Source: Pseudomonas endophytica
GTDB lineage: Bacteria; Pseudomonadota; Gammaproteobacteria; Pseudomonadales; Pseudomonadaceae
NCBI RefSeq assembly: GCF_001411475.1
Contig: NZ_LLWH01000112.1
Coordinates: 62,001-126,000 of the forward strand
Length of the DNA stretch: 64,000 bases
Direction of reading: 5' to 3'
Of this stretch, positions 45,371 through 54,028 are shown one piece after another (position 1 is the first letter of the stretch; each line of letters begins with the position of its first letter). A program made the position numbers and the translations under genes. The notes under the pieces were generated by a model that saw only the letters and a program-made list of their open reading frames with translations, did no database searches and was not told where the DNA came from.

Positions 45371-46324
45371 ATGAATCTGAGCAAGGTCGACCTCAATCTG
45401 TTTATCGTCTTCGACGCCATTTACACCGAAGCCAATCTGACCCGCGCCGGACAAATTATCGGCATTACACAGCCTGCGGTCTCCAACGCGCTGGCCCGTT
45501 TGCGTGAAACCTTCAACGACCCGTTATTTGTGCGCACGGCTCAGGGCATGGTGCCTACGCCGATGGCGCAAAACATCATCAGCCCGGTTCGCAGCGCCTT
45601 GGCCTTATTGCGCGTATCGGTGCAAGAAAGCCGCACGTTTAATCCGTTACAAGCGAATAAGACGTTTCGTATCAGCATGACCGACCTGAGCGAGGCGGTT
45701 ATTTTGCCGCCGCTGTTTCAGCGCCTGCGTCGACAGGCACCGGCGGTCGTGATTGAAAGCTTTTTGGCCCACCGCCGTGAGACAACCAGCGACCTAGCAG
45801 CAGGACGTTTAGATTTCACGATTGATGCACCGCTAAATGCTGATCTACAAGTGCGCCACATCAAGCTGATGGAAGACCGTTTTGTGTGCGCCATGCGCCA
45901 AGGCCATCCCTTGGCTAACAAGAGCAGCATCAACCTCGATGAGTATTTGGCGCTGACCCATGTACACATTTCGACCCGCCGCAACGGGCTGGGCCAAGTG
46001 GATTTGACGCTGGGTAAAATCGGTCTGCAACGCAAAATCACACTGCGCTCGCAGCATTACCTGATGGCCTCGAATGTTTTGCAGCAAACCGACATGGTCA
46101 TGACCGTGCCAGAGCGTTTTGCTCGGCGCCACGGTTTACATTTTGTAGCGCTGCCTATCAGCGAGTTACCGAATGTGGAAACCCATTTGTACTGGCACGA
46201 AAGCACCGAGCAAGACCCAGCTAATCGCTGGATGCGCGAGCAATTGATAGAGGTGTGCCAGCAGCAAGTGGCGCTGGAGAAAAAGGCCGAGACACAGCGC
46301 TTGCTTGACGTAAACGTCAACTAA
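45371..46324 (+). CDS. LysR-family transcriptional regulator (NodD-like subgroup)
   Basis: A 317-residue LysR-type regulator starting MNLSKVDLNLFIVFDAIYTE, typical of the NodD-like/LeuO group. A winged helix-turn-helix (ANLTRAGQIIGITQPAVSNALARLRE) is followed by a type 2 periplasmic-binding-protein domain. The frame begins earlier at 45233, but homology starts at the ATG at 45371. It is divergent from the acyl-CoA dehydrogenase and immediately upstream of liuR. Its final codons contain the operator-like palindrome at 46305-46320. Confidence 0.88.
   Translation: MNLSKVDLNLFIVFDAIYTEANLTRAGQIIGITQPAVSNALARLRETFNDPLFVRTAQGMVPTPMAQNIISPVRSALALLRVSVQESRTFNPLQANKTFRISMTDLSEAVILPPLFQRLRRQAPAVVIESFLAHRRETTSDLAAGRLDFTIDAPLNADLQVRHIKLMEDRFVCAMRQGHPLANKSSINLDEYLALTHVHISTRRNGLGQVDLTLGKIGLQRKITLRSQHYLMASNVLQQTDMVMTVPERFARRHGLHFVALPISELPNVETHLYWHESTEQDPANRWMREQLIEVCQQQVALEKKAETQRLLDVNVN
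46305..46320. promoter_or_regulatory. Candidate LiuR operator at the 3' end of the LysR gene
   Basis: TTGACGTAAACGTCAA has perfect 7-bp arms around AA, and lies 37 bp before the liuR start, inside the last codons of the preceding gene. Nearly the same 16-mer occurs twice in the divergent acyl-CoA synthetase/liuA promoter. The shared motif and location support LiuR autoregulation. Confidence 0.65.
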
Positions 46325-46356
46325 CCCTTAGTTTTACGGCATGATCCTTTTAGAGC

Positions 46357-46761
46357 ATGCCCATGAGCAGCCAGACGTACAGCATTTCCGATCTTGCCCG
46401 CGAACTTGATATCACCCCCCGCGCCATTCGTTTTTATGAAGAGCAAGGCATGCTTGCTCCCGAACGGCGGGGACAGGAGCGGGTGTATTGTGCGCGGGAT
46501 AAAGTCAGCTTGAAGCTGATCTTACGAGGTAAACGCATCGGTTTTTCGCTGGCTGAATGCCGTGAGCTGATTGAGCTTTACGATCCAAGCAGCGGCAATC
46601 AGAAACAGTTGAACAGCATGCTGGCTAAAATAACCGAGCGCCGCGAACAACTGGAACAACAGCTTTTGGATATTCAGCAAATGCAACTTGAGCTGGATAC
46701 CGCTGAAGAGCGCTGTATTCAAGCGCTTGAGCACACAATAAAAAATCAGACAGCCCTCTAA
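46357..46761 (+). CDS. liuR: MerR-family regulator of branched-chain/leucine catabolism, LiuR
   Basis: A 134-residue MerR-type repressor. The winged helix-turn-helix reads YSISDLARELDITPRAIRFYEEQGML and a coiled-coil follows (~85-115). There is no metal-binding cysteine cluster. LiuR regulates the liu operon (leucine and isovalerate degradation) in proteobacteria. It precedes liuE by 90 bp and probably shares its transcript. Two near-equivalent ATGs exist at 46357 and 46363. The palindrome at 46305-46320 would allow autoregulation. Confidence 0.88.
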   Translation: MPMSSQTYSISDLARELDITPRAIRFYEEQGMLAPERRGQERVYCARDKVSLKLILRGKRIGFSLAECRELIELYDPSSGNQKQLNSMLAKITERREQLEQQLLDIQQMQLELDTAEERCIQALEHTIKNQTAL

Positions 46762-46781
46762 ACATCCAACCCCTGTAGCGC

Positions 46782-46826
46782 GCTTGATCGCGATTTTTTG
46801 ATCGTCCAAAAGCGCTCCCACAGGGC
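46782..46826. repeat. REP-like degenerate inverted repeat between liuR and liuE
   Basis: CCTGTAGCGCGCTTGATCGC near the left end and GCGCTCCCACAGG at the right end give an imperfect palindrome in the style of the GTAGGAGCGAGCTTGCTCGC Pseudomonas REP family. It is transcribed within the liuR-liuE unit. Confidence 0.55.
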
Positions 46827-46851
46827 TAGCCATAGTGACAGGTGATCCCCC

Positions 46852-47748
46852 ATGACATTCCCCACCCATGTACGCCTGATTGAAGTCGGCCCGCGCGACG
46901 GTTTGCAAAATGAAGCCCAGCCCATCAGCGTGGCCGATAAGGTGCAGTTGGTTAATGCCCTGACAGACGCCGGATTGGGTTATATCGAAGTGGGAAGTTT
47001 CGTCTCACCAAAGTGGGTGCCGCAAATGGCCGGTTCGGCTGAAGTCTTTGCCCAGATCAAGCACAAGCCGGGCGTTGTCTATGGGGCACTGGCGCCGAAT
47101 ATGCGTGGTTTTGAGGACGCCGTCGCCGCTGGAGTAAAAGAGGTTGCCGTGTTCGCGGCCGCGTCGCAAGCGTTTTCACAGCGCAATATTAATTGCTCGA
47201 TCAGTGAAAGCCTGGAGCGGTTTGTGCCCATCATTGAGGCCGCCAAACAACATGGCATCAGCGTGCGCGGTTATGTTTCTTGCGTACTGGGTTGCCCGTA
47301 TGAAGGCCAAGTGTCTGCACAACAAGTCGCCGCTGTGGCCAAAGAGCTATACGCCATGGGCTGTTACGAAGTGTCACTGGGTGACACCATCGGCACCGGC
47401 ACCCCAACCGCAACCCGCACGATGTTTGAGGCCGTAGGGGCGTTTATCCCACGCGAAAAACTCGCCGGGCACTTTCATGACACCTACGGACAGGCACTGG
47501 TCAACATATACGCCAGTTTGCTCGAAGGTATAAACGTCTTCGACAGCTCGGTTGCGGGCTTGGGCGGCTGCCCGTATGCAAAAGGCGCCAGCGGTAACGT
47601 TGCGACTGAAGACGTGCTGTACATGCTCAACGGTATGGGCATTGAGACGGGGGTCGACATGGACAAACTGCTACTGGCCGGCGAGCACATCTGCAACGTG
47701 CTGGGACGTGTTACCGGGTCACGGGTGGCGAAGGCTCGTGAGGGCTAA
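46852..47748 (+). CDS. liuE: Hydroxymethylglutaryl-CoA lyase
   Basis: A 298-residue TIM-barrel lyase (also named mvaB) that splits HMG-CoA into acetoacetate and acetyl-CoA, the last step of leucine degradation. Motifs: VGPRDGLQNE with catalytic Arg-Asp, GSFVSPKWVPQM, VRGYVSCVLGCPYEG, HFHDTYGQAL with metal-binding histidines, and the signature VAGLGGCPYAKGASGNVATED with the catalytic cysteine. AGGTGA lies 6 nt before the ATG. It is in the same direction as liuR and separated from liuABCD by a sRNA and an acyl-CoA synthetase. Confidence 0.95.
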   Translation: MTFPTHVRLIEVGPRDGLQNEAQPISVADKVQLVNALTDAGLGYIEVGSFVSPKWVPQMAGSAEVFAQIKHKPGVVYGALAPNMRGFEDAVAAGVKEVAVFAAASQAFSQRNINCSISESLERFVPIIEAAKQHGISVRGYVSCVLGCPYEGQVSAQQVAAVAKELYAMGCYEVSLGDTIGTGTPTATRTMFEAVGAFIPREKLAGHFHDTYGQALVNIYASLLEGINVFDSSVAGLGGCPYAKGASGNVATEDVLYMLNGMGIETGVDMDKLLLAGEHICNVLGRVTGSRVAKAREG

Positions 47749-47800
47749 AAAGTGTGGCTTTGTGTTACCGCACCCTCACCCAAACGAGTAACACGGAAAC

Positions 47801-47829
47801 AAACCGGCCCTTGTCCAGGCCGGTTTTTT
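47801..47829 (+). terminator. Rho-independent terminator after liuE
   Basis: AAACCGGCC / GGCCGGTTT form a 9-bp perfect stem with 8-nt loop followed by a run of T's, 52 nt after the liuE stop. It insulates the sRNA promoter that follows. Confidence 0.88.
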
Positions 47830-47875
47830 AATACCTTAAATTTCAAGTCATTGATTTTAAAGGGTTTTATAAAGT

Positions 47876-47891
47876 TGGCACGGCTCCTGCT
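47876..47891 (+). promoter_or_regulatory. Sigma-54 promoter of the CrcY-like sRNA
   Basis: TGGCAC then CTGCT place GG (47877-47878) and GC (47889-47890) exactly 10 nt apart, the -24/-12 pattern of RpoN promoters. In P. putida CrcY and CrcZ are transcribed from RpoN promoters activated by CbrB. The start site should be near 47902. Confidence 0.75.
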
Positions 47892-47901
47892 ATCTCTATG
47901 G

Positions 47902-48290
47902 CATAACAAGAATAAAAACCGCAGCAACATAATAAGAACAATACGAAACGACTCTGACATAACAAAAACAACACGGCAGAGACGCAGCTAACAGATTTTT
48001 TTGGAGAAGGTTTACTTTTCCGGGGAGCTTAAGAGCCACCTCGCAACCGGGCAGAGAACAATAAAACTACCCTCAGGTAGCACCCGTTCAGGTTGGATCA
48101 CAGGTTTGATAGCCAGTGATAAAAGTGGATCAGCGCTCAAAAAAATACGTTTGCTCTTGATCCCGAATGGGGATCGCCAAAAACGCAGCAAAGGGTGAGT
48201 TCCAAAAACAACAATAAACCGCCCTTCAATAATAAAAAAAGAGCACGCAACGACACGTTAAAGGGGAGCTTAGGCTCCCCTTTGTGCTTT
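47902..48290 (+). ncRNA. crcY: Small RNA CrcY (CrcZ-family Hfq/Crc decoy)
   Basis: A transcript of about 390 nt runs from a sigma-54 promoter to a strong hairpin at 48260-48283. It contains many A-rich CA/AAnAAnAA motifs that bind Hfq with Crc: ACAAGAATAAAAA, ACATAATAAGAACAAT, ACATAACAAAAACAACA, GAACAATAAAA, AAAAACAACAATAAA and CAATAATAAAAAAAG. Genomic position also matches: in P. putida crcY lies directly downstream of the HMG-CoA lyase gene. The RNA titrates the Hfq-Crc complex and so relieves carbon catabolite repression. The exact 5' and 3' ends are estimates. A 65-codon frame inside it is not considered a gene. Confidence 0.88.
48260..48283 (+). terminator. Terminator hairpin of the CrcY-like sRNA
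   Basis: AAAGGGGAGC / GCTCCCCTTT, a perfect 10-bp stem with 4-nt loop TTAG, followed by TGTGCTTTCT rich in T. Confidence 0.82.
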
Positions 48291-48304
48291 CTGCATTTCC
48301 CTGT

Positions 48305-48384
48305 GTAGGAGCGAACTTGTTCGCGATCTTATGACCTTCAAAAGCATAAGATCGCAGCCATCGTACCTCGGCAGTTCCTACAGG
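48305..48384. repeat. REP element pair downstream of crcY
   Basis: GTAGGAGCGAACTTGTTCGC starts the left unit and an inverted, diverged unit ends in GCAGTTCCTACAGG, with the stem AAGATCGC / GCGATCTT between. It sits between crcY and the convergent acyl-CoA synthetase. The unit differs from the xthA-linked REP family. Confidence 0.75.
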
Positions 48385-48386
48385 AC

Positions 48387-50069
48387 CTACACGTTGCGAA
48401 TCTCCAGAATACTGATTTCGCGCATTTTGAATTTTTGGATCTTGCCCGTCACGGTCATCGGAAACACCTCAACAAACTTGAAGTGGCGAGGCGTTTTGAA
48501 GTGGGCGATCCGCGACTTGCACCAGGTTTGCAGCTCAAGTTCGTTGGCCGTATGCCCTGGATGAAACTTGATCCACGCCACAATTTCTTCGCCGTATTTC
48601 TCATCAGGAATACCAATCACCTGCACATCGGCTACCGCAGGGTGAGTGAAAAAGAACTCTTCCAGCTCACGTGGGTAAATGTTCTCTCCGCCACGGATGA
48701 TCATGTCCTTGTTACGCCCGACAATGCGCACATACCCCTGTTCATTCATTTCGGCCAAGTCACCCGTGTGCATCCAACCTTCATTGTCGATGGCTTCAAG
48801 GGTCGCCTGCGGGTTGTTCCAATAGCCCAACATCACACTGTAACCACGGGTGCACAACTCTCCGATCTCACCTCGAGCAACGACATTACCTTCGGCGTCG
48901 ATCACCTTGTTTTCAAGGTGTGGCTGGGTACGCCCAATGGTCGTAACACGCAACTCCAGATCATCATCAGGCCCGGTCTGCATAGACACCGGGCTGGTTT
49001 CGGTCATGCCATACGCGATTTGCACCTCGCGCATGTGCATCTCACTGATGACGCGGCGCATCACTTCTATCGGGCAAGTTGCGCCAGCCATGATCCCGGT
49101 ACGTAGGCTCGATAAGTCAAAATCGGCACGCTGCGGATGGTCGAGTAAGGCAATAAACATAGTCGGCACCCCGTATAACCCGGTGGCCCGCTCCTCAGCG
49201 ATAGCTTGCAGAGTGTGGGTCGGGTCAAAGGCCTCACTCGGGTAAATCATGGTGGTGCCATGGGTCACACAACCCAAGTTACCCATCACCATGCCAAAGC
49301 AGTGATACAACGGCACCGGAATCACCAGTCGGTCTGCGGACGTCAGCCCCAGACTCTCGCCTACCATGTAGCCGTTATTAAGGATGTTGCGGTGACTGAG
49401 GGTCGCGCCCTTGGGGAATCCGGTAGTACCCGAGGTGTATTGAATGTTCACCGGCTCGTCGAGCTGCAAACTGGCCTGCCGCGCATACAGGTCTTGTGCC
49501 TTAACGCCTTGGGCTAATGTGGCCAACTGCGGCCAAGGCAAGAAACCCGCCGGGGGCTGAGCGTCGAGACTGATCACGCCGCGCAAATCTTCGAAACACT
49601 GACTCTCAAGCTGCCCAACCGGATGCTCGCCCAACTCCGGGAGCAACGTCTGAAGCATGGCGTGGTAGTTCGAGGTTTTGAACGCACTCGCACTGACGAT
49701 CCATTGGCACGCCGATTGTTTGAGCACGTACTTCAACTCTGACAAGCGGTATGCCGGATTAATATTGACCAAGATCACGCCAATTTTCGCGCTGGCAAAT
49801 TGGCAGATAAACCACTCGGCACAGTTAGGCGCCCATACGCCCAAACGATCGCCCTTTTGCATGCCCAGCGCCAGCATCGCTCTGGCATGCACATCCACGG
49901 CCTGAGCCAACTGAGTCCAGTTGTAACGCTGATGTTGATGACGCACCACCAGCGCCTCACCTTTGGGGTAACGGGCAGTGGTTTGATCAAACGCCTGACC
50001 GATGGTCATCGCCAGCAACGGCTTATCTTGCGCGCCCTGGCTGTAACTGGGAACAGATTGCGGCTTCAT
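48387..50069 (-). CDS. AMP-binding acyl-CoA synthetase
   Basis: A 560-residue adenylate-forming enzyme. P-loop [16 protein letters not shown], the A5 motif [11 protein letters not shown]7 [17 protein letters not shown]8 [16 protein letters not shown], and the catalytic lysine in [13 protein letters not shown] at the end. It activates a carboxylic acid to its CoA thioester. Location beside, and divergent from, liuABCD with shared LiuR-type operators suggests a short or branched-chain acid such as isovalerate or a prenyl acid (inference). AAGGAG stands 5 nt before the ATG at 50069; the frame is open to 50276 but without homology. Confidence 0.9.
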   Translation of the reverse strand: MKPQSVPSYSQGAQDKPLLAMTIGQAFDQTTARYPKGEALVVRHQHQRYNWTQLAQAVDVHARAMLALGMQKGDRLGVWAPNCAEWFICQFASAKIGVILVNINPAYRLSELKYVLKQSACQWIVSASAFKTSNYHAMLQTLLPELGEHPVGQLESQCFEDLRGVISLDAQPPAGFLPWPQLATLAQGVKAQDLYARQASLQLDEPVNIQYTSGTTGFPKGATLSHRNILNNGYMVGESLGLTSADRLVIPVPLYHCFGMVMGNLGCVTHGTTMIYPSEAFDPTHTLQAIAEERATGLYGVPTMFIALLDHPQRADFDLSSLRTGIMAGATCPIEVMRRVISEMHMREVQIAYGMTETSPVSMQTGPDDDLELRVTTIGRTQPHLENKVIDAEGNVVARGEIGELCTRGYSVMLGYWNNPQATLEAIDNEGWMHTGDLAEMNEQGYVRIVGRNKDMIIRGGENIYPRELEEFFFTHPAVADVQVIGIPDEKYGEEIVAWIKFHPGHTANELELQTWCKSRIAHFKTPRHFKFVEVFPMTVTGKIQKFKMREISILEIRNV

Positions 50070-50160
50070 GACAACTCCTTTTGTGATTGTTTTGGGAGTA
50101 CGAGTAATGCGCTCACCCGCGCGTTCTCGCTGTACAGAGTCGCAGTTACTCTGAACCAAG

Positions 50161-50176
50161 TTGACGTTAACGTAAA
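50161..50176. promoter_or_regulatory. Candidate LiuR operator 1 in the synthetase-liuA promoter
   Basis: TTGACGTTAACGTAAA contains the palindrome ACGTTAACGT and matches 14 of 16 positions of the site before liuR. It is 92 bp from the synthetase start codon. Confidence 0.6.
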
Positions 50177-50202
50177 GGTCGTTGACAGCTTTAAGCGCCA
50201 AG

Positions 50203-50219
50203 CTTACGTTAACGTAAAG
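50203..50219. promoter_or_regulatory. Candidate LiuR operator 2 in the synthetase-liuA promoter
   Basis: The perfect 14-bp palindrome TTACGTTAACGTAA (50204-50217) lies about 57 bp before the liuA start. It is centred 42 bp, four helical turns, from operator 1, as expected for cooperative or bidirectional control. Confidence 0.6.
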
Positions 50220-50274
50220 CTTATCCATGGCGATGCTGTTAACGCCCCTACAAGAACAACGACCAAGGTGCCCC

Positions 50275-51438
50275 ATGAGCTACCCGACTTTAAACTTCGC
50301 GCTAGGCGAAACCATCAACATGCTGCGCGACCAAGTGCAGTCTTTCGTAGCTGCCGAGCTGGCCCCACGCGCGGCACAAATCGACAAAGACAACCTGTTT
50401 CCGGCTGACATGTGGCGCAAATTTGGTGACATGGGGCTGCTCGGGATTACCGTATCTGAAGAGTACGGTGGTGCTGGCCTCAGCTACTTGGCCCACGTGG
50501 TTGCCATGGAAGAGATCAGCCGCGGCTCTGCCTCGGTAGCCCTCTCGTACGGCGCACATTCAAACCTGTGCGTGAACCAGATCAACCGGAACGGTAGCCA
50601 TGCACAAAAACTTAAATACCTGCCCAAGCTAATCAGCGGCGAGCACATTGGTGCCTTGGCCATGAGCGAGCCAAACGCTGGTTCAGACGTGGTGTCAATG
50701 AAATTGCGTGCCGACAAGCGCGGTGAACATTTCGTGCTCAATGGCAGCAAAACCTGGATCACCAACGGCCCTGACGCCAACACGTATGTGATTTACGCCA
50801 AGACCGACCTAGAAAAAGGCCCACACGGTATCAGCGCGTTTATTGTCGAGCGCGACTGGAAAGGCTTCAGCCGCAGCACCCATTTCGACAAGCTAGGCAT
50901 GCGCGGCTCTAACACCTGCGAGTTGTTTTTTGACGACGTTGAAGTTCCGCAAGAAAACTTACTAGGCCCCCTCAACGCAGGGGTAAAAGTATTAATGAGC
51001 GGCCTCGACTACGAACGCGTCGTTCTCTCGGGCGGCCCGACCGGGATCATGCAGGCATGCATGGATCTGGTGGTGCCGTATATCCATGACCGCAAACAGT
51101 TTGGCCAGAGCATTGGCGAATTCCAGCTAATCCAAGGCAAGGTTGCGGATATGTACACCCAGCTCAACGCTAGCCGCGCCTATCTGTATGCGGTTGCCGC
51201 AGCCTGCGAGCGCGGCGAAACCACACGTAAAGACGCCGCTGGGGTGATCTTGTATAGCGCTGAACGCGCCACCCAAATGGCTCTCGACGCCATTCAGATT
51301 CTGGGCGGTAACGGCTACATCAATGAGTTCCCCGCCGGGCGTCTGCTGCGTGACGCCAAACTGTATGAAATCGGTGCGGGCACCAGCGAGATCCGTCGCA
51401 TGCTGATTGGTCGCGAACTCTTTAATGAGACGAAATGA
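50275..51438 (+). CDS. liuA: Isovaleryl-CoA dehydrogenase
   Basis: A 387-residue FAD-dependent dehydrogenase converting isovaleryl-CoA to 3-methylcrotonyl-CoA. [14 protein letters not shown] and TWITNGPDA bind substrate and FAD. The catalytic glutamate sits in [12 protein letters not shown], the position used by isovaleryl-CoA dehydrogenases (E254 in human IVD), unlike the C-terminal Glu of most other acyl-CoA dehydrogenases. AAGGTG precedes the ATG at 50275. First gene of liuABCD. Confidence 0.95.
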   Translation: MSYPTLNFALGETINMLRDQVQSFVAAELAPRAAQIDKDNLFPADMWRKFGDMGLLGITVSEEYGGAGLSYLAHVVAMEEISRGSASVALSYGAHSNLCVNQINRNGSHAQKLKYLPKLISGEHIGALAMSEPNAGSDVVSMKLRADKRGEHFVLNGSKTWITNGPDANTYVIYAKTDLEKGPHGISAFIVERDWKGFSRSTHFDKLGMRGSNTCELFFDDVEVPQENLLGPLNAGVKVLMSGLDYERVVLSGGPTGIMQACMDLVVPYIHDRKQFGQSIGEFQLIQGKVADMYTQLNASRAYLYAVAAACERGETTRKDAAGVILYSAERATQMALDAIQILGGNGYINEFPAGRLLRDAKLYEIGAGTSEIRRMLIGRELFNETK

Positions 51439-51492
51439 ATTTCGTCAGGTGTCGGTCGCTGGGCGACTGCTTCAAGTTTCAAGCTGCCAGTA

Positions 51493-51519
51493 AGCGCAAG
51501 GGCCTCTAGCCCTTGCGCT
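51493..51519 (+). repeat. Perfect hairpin between liuA and liuB
   Basis: AGCGCAAGGGC / GCCCTTGCGCT, 11 bp perfect, with a 5-nt loop. No T-run follows. It probably acts as an RNA-processing or stability element within the operon rather than a terminator. The surrounding 51460-51575 has CAAGCTGC/GCAGCTTG motifs that recall Pseudomonas intergenic repeats. Confidence 0.6.
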
Positions 51520-51582
51520 CTACACTTGGCGTTTGAGGCTTAGCGCTTGCAGCTTGTCTGCAACACTTTTTGGAATAAACCC

Positions 51583-53187
51583 ATGATTTTGAAGACGACG
51601 GTCAACCCGCGCTCAGCGGAGTTCGCAACTAACCGCGACGCCATGCTCAAACACGTCGACGCTTTGCACGCGTTGCTTGAGCACGTGCAGCAAGGCGGCG
51701 GCGCCAAGGCACAAGAACGTCACACCTCACGCGGTAAGTTACTGCCCCGCGAGCGCATTGAACGCCTGCTCGACAGCGGCTCACCCTTCCTGGAACTGAG
51801 CCAGCTTGCCGCCTACGGCGTGTACGGTGAAGACGTTCCGGCAGCCGGAATTATCGCGGGTATTGGTCGGGTTGAAGGGGTGGAATGCATGATTGTGGCC
51901 AACGATGCCACGGTCAAAGGCGGCTCTTATTACCCACTTACGGTAAAAAAGCACCTGCGGGCACAGACCATTGCTGAACAAAATCGCTTGCCCTGTATTT
52001 ATTTAGTGGACTCGGGCGGCGCCAACCTGCCGCGCCAGGATGAAGTATTCCCAGACCGCGAGCACTTTGGGCGGATTTTCTTCAATCAAGCCAACATGAG
52101 CGCGGCTGGGATCCCGCAAATTGCGGTGGTCATGGGGTCGTGCACCGCCGGCGGTGCCTATGTGCCCGCCATGGCCGACGAAGCGATTATGGTGCGCCAA
52201 CAAGCCACGATTTTCTTAGCCGGGCCACCTTTGGTTAAAGCAGCAACCGGCGAAGTGGTCAGTGCAGAAGATCTGGGCGGTGCTGATGTGCACTGCAAGG
52301 TTTCTGGCGTCGCCGACCATTACGCCGACAGTGACGAGCATGCTTTGGCGCTTGCCCGACGCAGCGTGGCCAACCTCAATTGGCGCAAATTGGGTCAAGT
52401 GCAATACCGCACACCCTTGGCGCCGCTCTACCCCGCTAACGATCTGTACGGCATCGTGCCGGCGGATGCCAAACAGCCTTTTGATGTTCGCGAAGTCATC
52501 GCCCGGCTGGTGGACGGTTCGGTACTCGATGAGTTCAAAGCATTATTCGGCACCACGCTGGTCTGTGGCTTTGCGCATTTGCACGGCTACCCAGTGGCGA
52601 TTCTGGCCAACAACGGGATTTTGTTTGCAGAAGCCGCACAAAAAGGCGCGCACTTTATTGAACTGGCCTGCCAGCGCGGCATTGCCCTGGTGTTTTTGCA
52701 AAACATCACAGGCTTTATGGTCGGACAAAAATATGAGGCAGGCGGCATCGCTAAGCACGGCGCCAAGCTAGTCACTGCGGTGGCTTGCGCCAAAGTGCCC
52801 AAGTTCACCGTGATCATCGGCGGCAGTTTCGGCGCAGGTAATTACGGGATGTGTGGGCGCGCTTACGACCCGCGTTTTCTCTGGATGTGGCCTAACGCCC
52901 GGATCGGGGTGATGGGCGCGGAGCAAGCCGCCGGAGTTCTGGTGCAAGTTAAGCGCGAGCAGGCTGAGCGCAACGGCTTGCCATTCAGTCGCGAAGACGA
53001 AGCCGAGATCAAACAACCGATCCTCGATCAATACGAGCATCAGGGCCACCCTTACTATTCCAGCGCCCGTTTGTGGGATGACGGCGTTATTGATCCAGCC
53101 CAAACCCGTGAGGTCTTGGCGCTGGGCTTGTCGGCAGCATTGAACGCCCCCATCGAAGCCACGCGTTTTGGCGTGTTCCGCATGTAA
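51583..53187 (+). CDS. liuB: 3-Methylcrotonyl-CoA carboxylase, beta (carboxyltransferase) subunit
   Basis: A 534-residue carboxyltransferase. The N- and C-terminal crotonase-like halves carry [23 protein letters not shown] and [20 protein letters not shown], with [26 protein letters not shown] near the end, all typical of acyl-CoA carboxylases acting on methylcrotonyl-CoA or geranyl-CoA. With LiuD it makes 3-methylglutaconyl-CoA. The ATG at 51583 has GGAA 8 nt upstream; a TTG at 51547 is in the same frame. The length matches LiuB. Confidence 0.94.
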   Translation: MILKTTVNPRSAEFATNRDAMLKHVDALHALLEHVQQGGGAKAQERHTSRGKLLPRERIERLLDSGSPFLELSQLAAYGVYGEDVPAAGIIAGIGRVEGVECMIVANDATVKGGSYYPLTVKKHLRAQTIAEQNRLPCIYLVDSGGANLPRQDEVFPDREHFGRIFFNQANMSAAGIPQIAVVMGSCTAGGAYVPAMADEAIMVRQQATIFLAGPPLVKAATGEVVSAEDLGGADVHCKVSGVADHYADSDEHALALARRSVANLNWRKLGQVQYRTPLAPLYPANDLYGIVPADAKQPFDVREVIARLVDGSVLDEFKALFGTTLVCGFAHLHGYPVAILANNGILFAEAAQKGAHFIELACQRGIALVFLQNITGFMVGQKYEAGGIAKHGAKLVTAVACAKVPKFTVIIGGSFGAGNYGMCGRAYDPRFLWMWPNARIGVMGAEQAAGVLVQVKREQAERNGLPFSREDEAEIKQPILDQYEHQGHPYYSSARLWDDGVIDPAQTREVLALGLSAALNAPIEATRFGVFRM

Positions 53188-53209
53188 GGCCACTGAAAGG
53201 ACTACGGAC

Positions 53210-54028
53210 ATGAACGACTTTAATACCCTTGAACTGCAGACCGATCCCCGAGGTTTCGCGACCTTGTGGTTGAGCCGTGAGCACAAGAACAACGCCTTTA
53301 ACGCCGAGATGATCCAAGAGTTGATCGTTGCGCTTGGTAAGGTTCAGAGCGATGACAGCTTGCGTTTCCTCCTCTTACGCGGGCGCGGCAAACACTTTAG
53401 CGCGGGCGCCGATCTAGCCTGGATGCAGCAATCAGCCGAGCTCGATTACAACACCAACTTGGACGACGCACGGCATTTGGCCGAACTGATGTACTCCTTG
53501 GCTAGGCTGAAGATCCCAACCTTGGCGGTGGTGCAAGGTGCAGCGTATGGCGGTGCGCTGGGCCTAATCAGTGCCTGTGACATGGCGATTGGTACCGATA
53601 ATGCGCAGTTCTGTTTGTCCGAAGTTCGTATTGGTCTGGCCCCCGCAGTGATTAGCCCGTTTGTGGTGCAAGCGATTGGCGAGCGCGCTGCACGACGTTT
53701 CGCCCTGACCGCAGAGCGCTTCAGCGGTCAACGCGCGCGCGAGCTGGGGCTGCTTTCAGAGTGTTACCCCGTGGCAGAGCTTGAACAACACATCGCTCAT
53801 TGGGTCGACAACCTTTTACTCAACAGCCCGCAAGCCATGCGCGCCTGCAAAGACTTGCTCCGTGAAGTCAGCCATGGGGCGCCAACCCCGGCAATTCGCC
53901 GCTACTGCGAAAATGCCATTGCACGGATTCGAGTCAGCCCCGAAGGCCAAGAAGGCTTACGTGCATTTCTGCAAAAACGTAATCCGCGTTGGCAAACCAG
54001 CCCTTCCATTCTGGAGCCGCGTTCATGA
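53210..54028 (+). CDS. liuC: 3-Methylglutaconyl-CoA hydratase
   Basis: A 272-residue crotonase-fold enzyme hydrating methylglutaconyl-CoA to HMG-CoA. Oxyanion-hole segments HFSAGADLAWM and GAAYGGALGLISACDMAI, with catalytic Glu in LSEVRIGLAPAVISPFV. The two residues after SAG (ADL) and the AxW pattern are as in methylglutaconyl-CoA hydratases (LiuC, AtuE). AAGGA lies 8 nt before the ATG at 53210. Its stop overlaps the liuD start by 4 bp. Confidence 0.93.
   Translation: MNDFNTLELQTDPRGFATLWLSREHKNNAFNAEMIQELIVALGKVQSDDSLRFLLLRGRGKHFSAGADLAWMQQSAELDYNTNLDDARHLAELMYSLARLKIPTLAVVQGAAYGGALGLISACDMAIGTDNAQFCLSEVRIGLAPAVISPFVVQAIGERAARRFALTAERFSGQRARELGLLSECYPVAELEQHIAHWVDNLLLNSPQAMRACKDLLREVSHGAPTPAIRRYCENAIARIRVSPEGQEGLRAFLQKRNPRWQTSPSILEPRS

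Noticed and set aside
48001-48198. 65-codon open frame on the plus strand
   Set aside because: It lies within the CrcY-like sRNA, has no recognised family and is explained by the RNA gene.
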